Assembly: GCA_022113835.1 (NCBI GenBank)
Contig: JAILWY010000006.1
Location: forward strand, 434,001-498,000
Length of the DNA: 64,000 bases
Direction of reading: 5' to 3'
DNA from: Atopsyche davidsoni
Lineage: Eukaryota > Arthropoda > Insecta > Trichoptera > Hydrobiosidae
The notes under the pieces are model-generated. The model did not search any database, was not told the origin of the DNA, and saw only the letters and a list, made by a program, of their open reading frames with translations. Every line of letters starts with the position of its first letter. The stretch's first letter is position 1. Position numbers and translations under genes: made by a program. Positions 58,891 through 64,000 of this stretch are shown piece by piece.

Positions 58891-59244
58891 AAAATACTTT
58901 AAAAAATATTTAATTTTTTTAAAATTAATTGAAATAAGACCGTTGCTTTAGATCATCTTCTATTTCAAGGGCGTCTCCTCAGAAAAAGTTGGTGACTATT
59001 CGCAAATCAAAATAATTGAAGGTTTTGTGAATATTGATAATTTTAGTGTTTGGCAGTAGCGAGGTTAATATTAACCTAACCTCATCAGTTTTTCATTGTA
59101 TCACTTAAATAATTAAAAATGCATGACTTGTCGACAATGAAAAAAGACTTGTATATTTGATTTGTAACTAAAATATTAATTTATTAAAGTTCTCGTTTTG
59201 CTTATATCTCTTATCTGATTAATAAAGTATAGAAAAATTAAGAA

Positions 59245-59393
59245 ATTCAATATTTTTGACGGAGAGTATTTGGTGGAATCCCATTTTAATATTTTGACTC
59301 TGTTTGATAATTTCAACGTGAAAGATTGGCGAAACCGGTCACAAATAAAAACGAACATGTGGAAAATCACTCAAGTATTTTACTAAAAATATT
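59245..59393 (+). mobile_element. Repeat B copy, damaged stem II
   Basis: Standard left end (ATTCAATATTTTTGACGGAG), then TTTGATAATTTCAACGTG and AAAGATTGGCGAAACCGGTC: stem II is now TTCAAC against ATTGGC and cannot pair fully. GAAA and ACCGGT are kept. Confidence 0.7.
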
Positions 59394-59813
59394 ATAGAAA
59401 AATTAATACAAAGCCTTTTTTGGCTTTTCACAGCGTTGCTTATCTGCATTTTTACGTTGTTCATATGTCGCATTAAGTATTTTTGTTTCAAACTATGATA
59501 AATGAAATACTGTATAAACTTAGAATATTCTTTTTCTTTCATAAGTGTAATAATATATTTATAAACTATAAATATATTTTTGATTTGATTTTTTTGTTGA
59601 ATTCTAAATAAATATAAAAACTCATTATTAGGAATATAACTCGAATGTTGAGAAAATAGACTCAATAAATCTTAGCTAATAAATCATCAAAGAGCTGGCA
59701 CCTAAATCATCACCTTGTCAGTGCAAAAAAATTGTACAAAAACGCATGAGAAAAATGATGAACTGCAATCAGCACTCCTTTCTACGATAATATCGGTCAG
59801 ACATCAAGTCTCC

Positions 59814-59895
59814 TTGATGGCTGAGAACGGACAGTGCTAATGGGTACAACACGAGGTACTGGGTTTTAATCCCACTTGAACCAATTCAAATATTT
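59814..59895 (+). repeat. tRNA-derived SINE-like head
   Basis: TGGCTGAGAACGGACAGTGC (A-box-like) and GGGTTTTAATCCCAC (T arm with drifted B box). Confidence 0.4.
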
Positions 59896-60599
59896 AGGTT
59901 TATATATGGATAAAAATATTTGCCGTTTTTGGGACATTGGTCACTTTTTTGTGGCTAATTATTAAAATTAAAAGTAAGTTTTGAAGTAAAAGTAAAAATA
60001 ACAATTCTAATTCAAAGTTAAAACATTTGTCTATTGACTAAAAACTATGTTTTACATTATCAAGTATACAACATCCACTTTATAAATTGATTTCTTAATA
60101 AAATAAAATAAGCTTTTATTTACCATTATTTGTATATAATCTACTCGAAGCTCTTTTTAAAAAATTTATACTTTATCCAACTACATTGTAATATGTATTT
60201 ATAACTAGAAAAAAAAAAGTTAATACTATTCTACGTTGTTTATTTTATAAAGCGATCGGTTTCGCGAATAATCTTTGTCGGCATCGACACGATTTTAACG
60301 GTTTAAAAATCAATAAGTGATAATGATACAATACAACGTGATATAAATAAAACGACAGAATACGAGCAACCATGATCGTTTCTAATTATCTACGATAACG
60401 ATATACATATATCATTAAAAACGTTGCAAAGAAACACAAACAAGCAGTAAACAGCATTATATTATTTGTACTTTTAAGCTTCAGAGGTTGACAACAATGA
60501 TTTTATATAAATTCATCCAATTCACGTTGCAATTAAGCAAGTTTTTACAGGTTTAAGGCAATTGAAAAGACAAAAGTTTTCATATAATGTGTTTAAAAG

Positions 60600-60668
60600 C
60601 TTAATGGTGCAATGGTTAGCACTCTTGCTTGCCTACCAAAGGGTTCCGGGCTTAAATCCAATTTGAGA
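60600..60668 (+). repeat. tRNA-derived SINE-like head
   Basis: AATGGTGCAATGGTTAGCAC matches a tRNA A box and D arm. The B-box position has GGGCTTAAATCC, one change from consensus. The acceptor stem is not complementary. Confidence 0.45.
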
Positions 60669-60814
60669 AATTTAAAAAAAATCTAAATATAGTTTCTCAT
60701 TTTAAAAATAATCCAAATGCATCTTATTGCTTGAATACCTGGTTTTTGGTTATAAACTAACTCAAACTGATTGAGCTGAGATATTTCCCGTGCGTACAGA
60801 ATTAAACGCAATAT

Positions 60815-61775
60815 TTTTACAAAGATTATCTAATCGCCATCGCTATTGCAGTTTTAACACGTCAAACAATCGAGTTAAAAAAATCAGTTAACCCGATAGT
60901 GTTTGATCAACTTAGTGAGTTTAAATTAAACGGAATAAATTGTCACAAACAGCATCTAACTGCCATCGCTTGTGTAGTTTCCTTAGGTTAAACAATCAAG
61001 TTAAAAAAAAATCTGTTAATCCGATAGTGTTGGATCAACTTAATGAGTTTAAATTAAACAGAATATTTTGTCACGAACAGTATCTTACAGTCATCACTTG
61101 TGCAGTTTCCACAGGTTATACAATCATGTTTAAAAAAATCAGTTAATCCGATAGTGTTTGATCAACTTGATGAGTTTAAATTAAGCGGAATAAATTGTCA
61201 CAAAAATTATTTAACAGCCATCGCTTGTGCACTTTCCACACCTTAAACAATCATGTTAAAAAAAATCAGTTAATCCGATAGTGTTTGATCAACTTGATGA
61301 GTTTAAATTAAGCGGAATAAATTGTCACAAACAGTATCTAACTGCCATCGCTTGTGCAGTTTCAACAGGTCAAACAGTTGAGTTAAAAAAAATCAGTTAA
61401 TTTGATAGTGTTTGATCAACTTAGTGAGTTTAAATTAAACGGAATAAATTGTCACAAAAATTATTTAACAGCCATCGCTTGTGCACTTTCCACAGGTTAA
61501 ACAATCAAGTTAAAAAAAATCAGTTATGTTCAGTGAGTTTAAATCGGTTAAAATAAACGGAATATATTGTCACAAAGAGTATCTTACTGCCATCGCTTGT
61601 GCACTTTCCATAGGTTAAAGAATCAAGTTAAAAAAAATCAGTTAATCCGATAGTGTTTGATCAACTTAGTGAGTTTAAATTGTCACAAAGATAGTCAAAT
61701 CGCTATCGCTTGTGTAGTTTTCTTAGGTTAAACAATCAAGTTAAAAAAAAATCAGTTAAGTTAAGTGTTTGATCA
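60815..61775. repeat. Minisatellite, about eight units of ~127 bp
   Basis: GCCATCGCT-type markers fall near 60836, 60962, 61090, 61217, 61344, 61471, 61589 and 61702: spacings 126, 128, 127, 127, 127, 118, 113. Each unit contains AAATCAGTTAATCCGATAGT, GTTTGATCAACTT and GAGTTTAAATTAAACGGAAT. Trailing units are shortened by deletions. Confidence 0.95.
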
Positions 61776-61784
61776 GTTTAGTGG

Positions 61785-61860
61785 GTTTTGGGTGAGCCCG
61801 CGGCCCCTGGCAGGCCCGGGGAGCGCGCCCGGCACGACCGCCGAGCACGACCGAGCCCCC
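61785..61860. other. GC-rich island at end of minisatellite
   Basis: GAGCCCGCGGCCCCTGGCAG and CCCGGGGAGCGCGCCCGG. Abrupt shift from the AT-rich array. Confidence 0.4.
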
Positions 61861-62429
61861 GTGCTGAAGTATTGGAGCCACGGAGAATTATGTGTGGCAG
61901 TGCATTGGTTTTGAATGTTAATATTTCGGATTGGCTTCCGTTGCAGACGACTCTAGAAACTTTGTATGTTGAAAGGCGTATCCAATGCGGAATAAATGTA
62001 AAGCAATACTGTATAATTTGAGAAGGTTGCGTTGGGTTATATAATGCATATTTTTAGCAATTCAATCTTGCAGAATTTTGACGCATTACTACACCATGTG
62101 AATTTATTCTGGTATTTAGACTTTTTAGTCAAGCAGCTACTTCAACTTTAGTTTTATTAATAGTTAATGTTTAATGTTTTTACATTGATTCGATTTCAGT
62201 TTCGTAGGTTTCGATGATCGTATTAAGAGCCCAGAGATGATGATGTGCCATAAGTATGATAAATATTTGAAATTAGGTTCGTAGGCTTTAAAGTCGGAGT
62301 ACCAAATATTTTAAGCAGCTCAATAACCAAGAATCAAGGTCAACTCATGGGTTTTTTGTTTTGTTTCTAAAGCGTCGTGCATAGACATATATTTTTATTT
62401 GAATAAATATGAAGATATAATTTATAGGC

Positions 62430-62600
62430 AGGGTCGCCCTCGCCGCGTGCGCTACTGAGTTCGCGGTCAGCCTCACTTAGTATTCACGGGGAGTTTGTAT
62501 TGTTGTGTTGGTACCATTGGCTCCCTCTCCTTCCCATGGACCGCGTCATGGCGGTTCTCTCCCAGGAGTCGCGGGATTTGTATATTGCATTTGTTAAACA
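62430..62600. other. GC-enriched island
   Basis: GCCCTCGCCGCGTGCGC and CCATGGACCGCGTCATGGCG. A 22-codon frame from 62537 ends at TAA with no splice support. Confidence 0.3.
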
Positions 62601-62778
62601 GTAAACTGCAAAACAACATGGCGTCAAACCATGATTCATATCAACTGCAAAATGAATAGTTTGCAAGGGTGTTTAAAATAACACTGGTGTTTAACATTGT
62701 GTACAACTGCGAACAAATCACCCTTGCACCTTTTTATCTTTTGAACTGTAACTTTATATTAAATTTATGTATTATTAT

Positions 62779-62964
62779 ATTCAATATTTTTGACAGTGGT
62801 ATCCCATTTTAATATTTGAAATAAATTGAAAATACATTGTGATTTTCCCATATGTTTAATTTTATTGGTGACCGGATTCGAAACGCAAATTTGGTTTGAT
62901 AATGTCAAAAAGAAAGATCGGCAAAACCGGTCACCAATAAAATTAAATATGTGGAAAAATCACA
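62779..62964. mobile_element. Repeat B-related fold-back copy (diverged)
   Basis: Arms 62839-62875 (TTAATTTTATTGGTGACCGG core) and 62927-62964 are complementary. The centre has TTTGATAATGTCAAAAAG and GGCAAAACCGGTCAC, so both the stem II and GAAA equivalents have drifted. Confidence 0.7.
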
Positions 62965-62969
62965 AACGT

Positions 62970-64000
62970 ATATGATTTTATATTTAATTTAATACGTTAC
63001 GAGATACCAAAACTTAAATAAGCACAAAATTATGGAAATAATCTAATTGAAAAAAAAATTATTAATCATTTTATTTAAATTGGTATTTTTTGTAAATACT
63101 GTTTTTATATATTTTTTTAAATAGATACTACTTTTGATATTTTGAAATTATAAAGCTCAGAAATGCAGTTGTGAAATATATATATATATTTCATTGAGCT
63201 ATATTTAGACTAAACAAGGTATTTTAAACATAGACAAAATTACTTAATTTTTTTTAATTTACTAATCATCATATATTTTAACAAATTTGAAATTTGAGGT
63301 TTTGTATCGTTTATTATAAGTTAACTTAACTTCGTCAAAAAGTATTCGAATCAGTAAAATACGTCAATGAATCTTCATAAATCGATGTGAAAATCGTTTG
63401 TTCTATGAAAATAAATATCATGACTCGGCATTAATTCAATCCGTGATTTCCTGATTAAAGGTTCATTGTCCTCTTCGTGGAATCGACCGAAATACAAGAC
63501 CGAACTCCAGAATCACAATCTATCACAATCCTCATTCGGCCATTATTAAATTTAAACTCTGCTTGAACACCAACTGTTAAAAGTCTTCGTAAGTTATCTT
63601 AAAAAAATGTCGATATCAAAAAACAAACTACAACATAATTAATATTTTTATCTGTTTTTACTAGAACACAAAAGAAATAATGATAAAGTGACTTAAACTT
63701 CAACTTTTGTTATAATTGAATTTTCAGATATTTGAAAAGCGTTTTCAGTTTTTTTCAAATGGTTTACGTGTTTTATATTACTCAAATTAATTGTTAGAAT
63801 ATCAGTTGGTTGTTTAGTAATGTTTATTTTTTTGACTGAAGGCTGTAAAAATCGACCAGAAAAATAAGAAATACTGTGAATATTTTTTTTAACTACCAAA
63901 TATAAACCGAGTACTCTTCGAATAGTCTGCGAAATTGATAAAATAAAACGGTTTTCAACGATTAATAAATGAGATCTTAATAAAAGAAGCTAGCGCATTT
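62970..64000. other. AT-rich non-coding DNA
   Basis: No recognised feature. The minus-strand frame at 63693-63899 has no motif. Confidence 0.5.

Noticed and set aside
60600..60668. Functional tRNA gene
   Set aside because: The acceptor stem is not complementary and the B box is altered. Better explained as a SINE head.
62537..62605. Short frame MDRVMAVLSQESRDLYIAFV...
   Set aside because: Only 22 codons before a stop, no promoter or splice evidence.

Overview
The window is AT-rich eukaryotic nuclear DNA and almost entirely non-coding. It has no bacterial-style gene packing, no long open frame (the longest is just over 100 codons) and abundant transposon debris: RTE-like and R1/jockey-like LINE tails, a mariner-type transposase relic, a piggyBac-like relic, tRNA-derived SINE heads, MITEs and minisatellites. 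Short GC-rich islands of 100-300 bp sit in a low-GC background, and TTAGG-type runs occur. This fits an insect genome, and Lepidoptera is my best guess. That is inferred from overall style and not proven. The window most likely covers the 5' end and a very large intron or intergenic tract of one or two genes.

Genes. At the left edge there is a plausible minus-strand coding exon (63-302) with a hydrophobic segment and a good splice donor. About 2.6 kb away, facing the other way, is the best-supported gene start: a consensus CRE (2750-2757), a TATA box (2838-2845), a short 5' UTR, an ATG at 2904 and 18 codons ending in a strong donor (GTAAGT at 2959). No downstream exon was found with confidence. 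A weak 3'-type exon candidate lies at 6038-6248. A very GC-rich, promoter-like tract lies at 51420-51790.

GC-rich islands (about 7.9, 8.9, 12.8, 13.5, 14.6, 15.6, 16.9, 19.1, 19.9, 21.6, 22.3, 24.5, 28.4, 29.4, 36.5, 38.3, 39.7, 42.2, 46.1, 47.8, 48.9, 56.1, 58.7, 61.8 and 62.5 kb) have no coding signature. They look like candidate regulatory or conserved non-coding elements.

Repeats. The most interesting content is a set of fold-back repeats carrying hammerhead-ribozyme-like folds. One copy (8698-8758) keeps the CTGATGA and GAAA cores, a perfect 6-bp stem II, a two-part stem I and a self-complementary ACTAGT stem III. A second copy is at 49242-49287. A separate, more numerous family of at least nine copies has the same layout (stem II hairpin, GAAA, ACCGGT palindrome) but an altered first core (TTGATAA), and several copies are head-to-head palindromes. 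Three 76-nt tRNA-Thr(TGT)-like modules sit in or beside other fold-back elements, including a 1.9-kb one with ~97-bp inverted ends (32716-34612). Two tandem arrays are present: five units of ~230 bp at 44806-45939 and about eight units of ~127 bp at 60815-61775.
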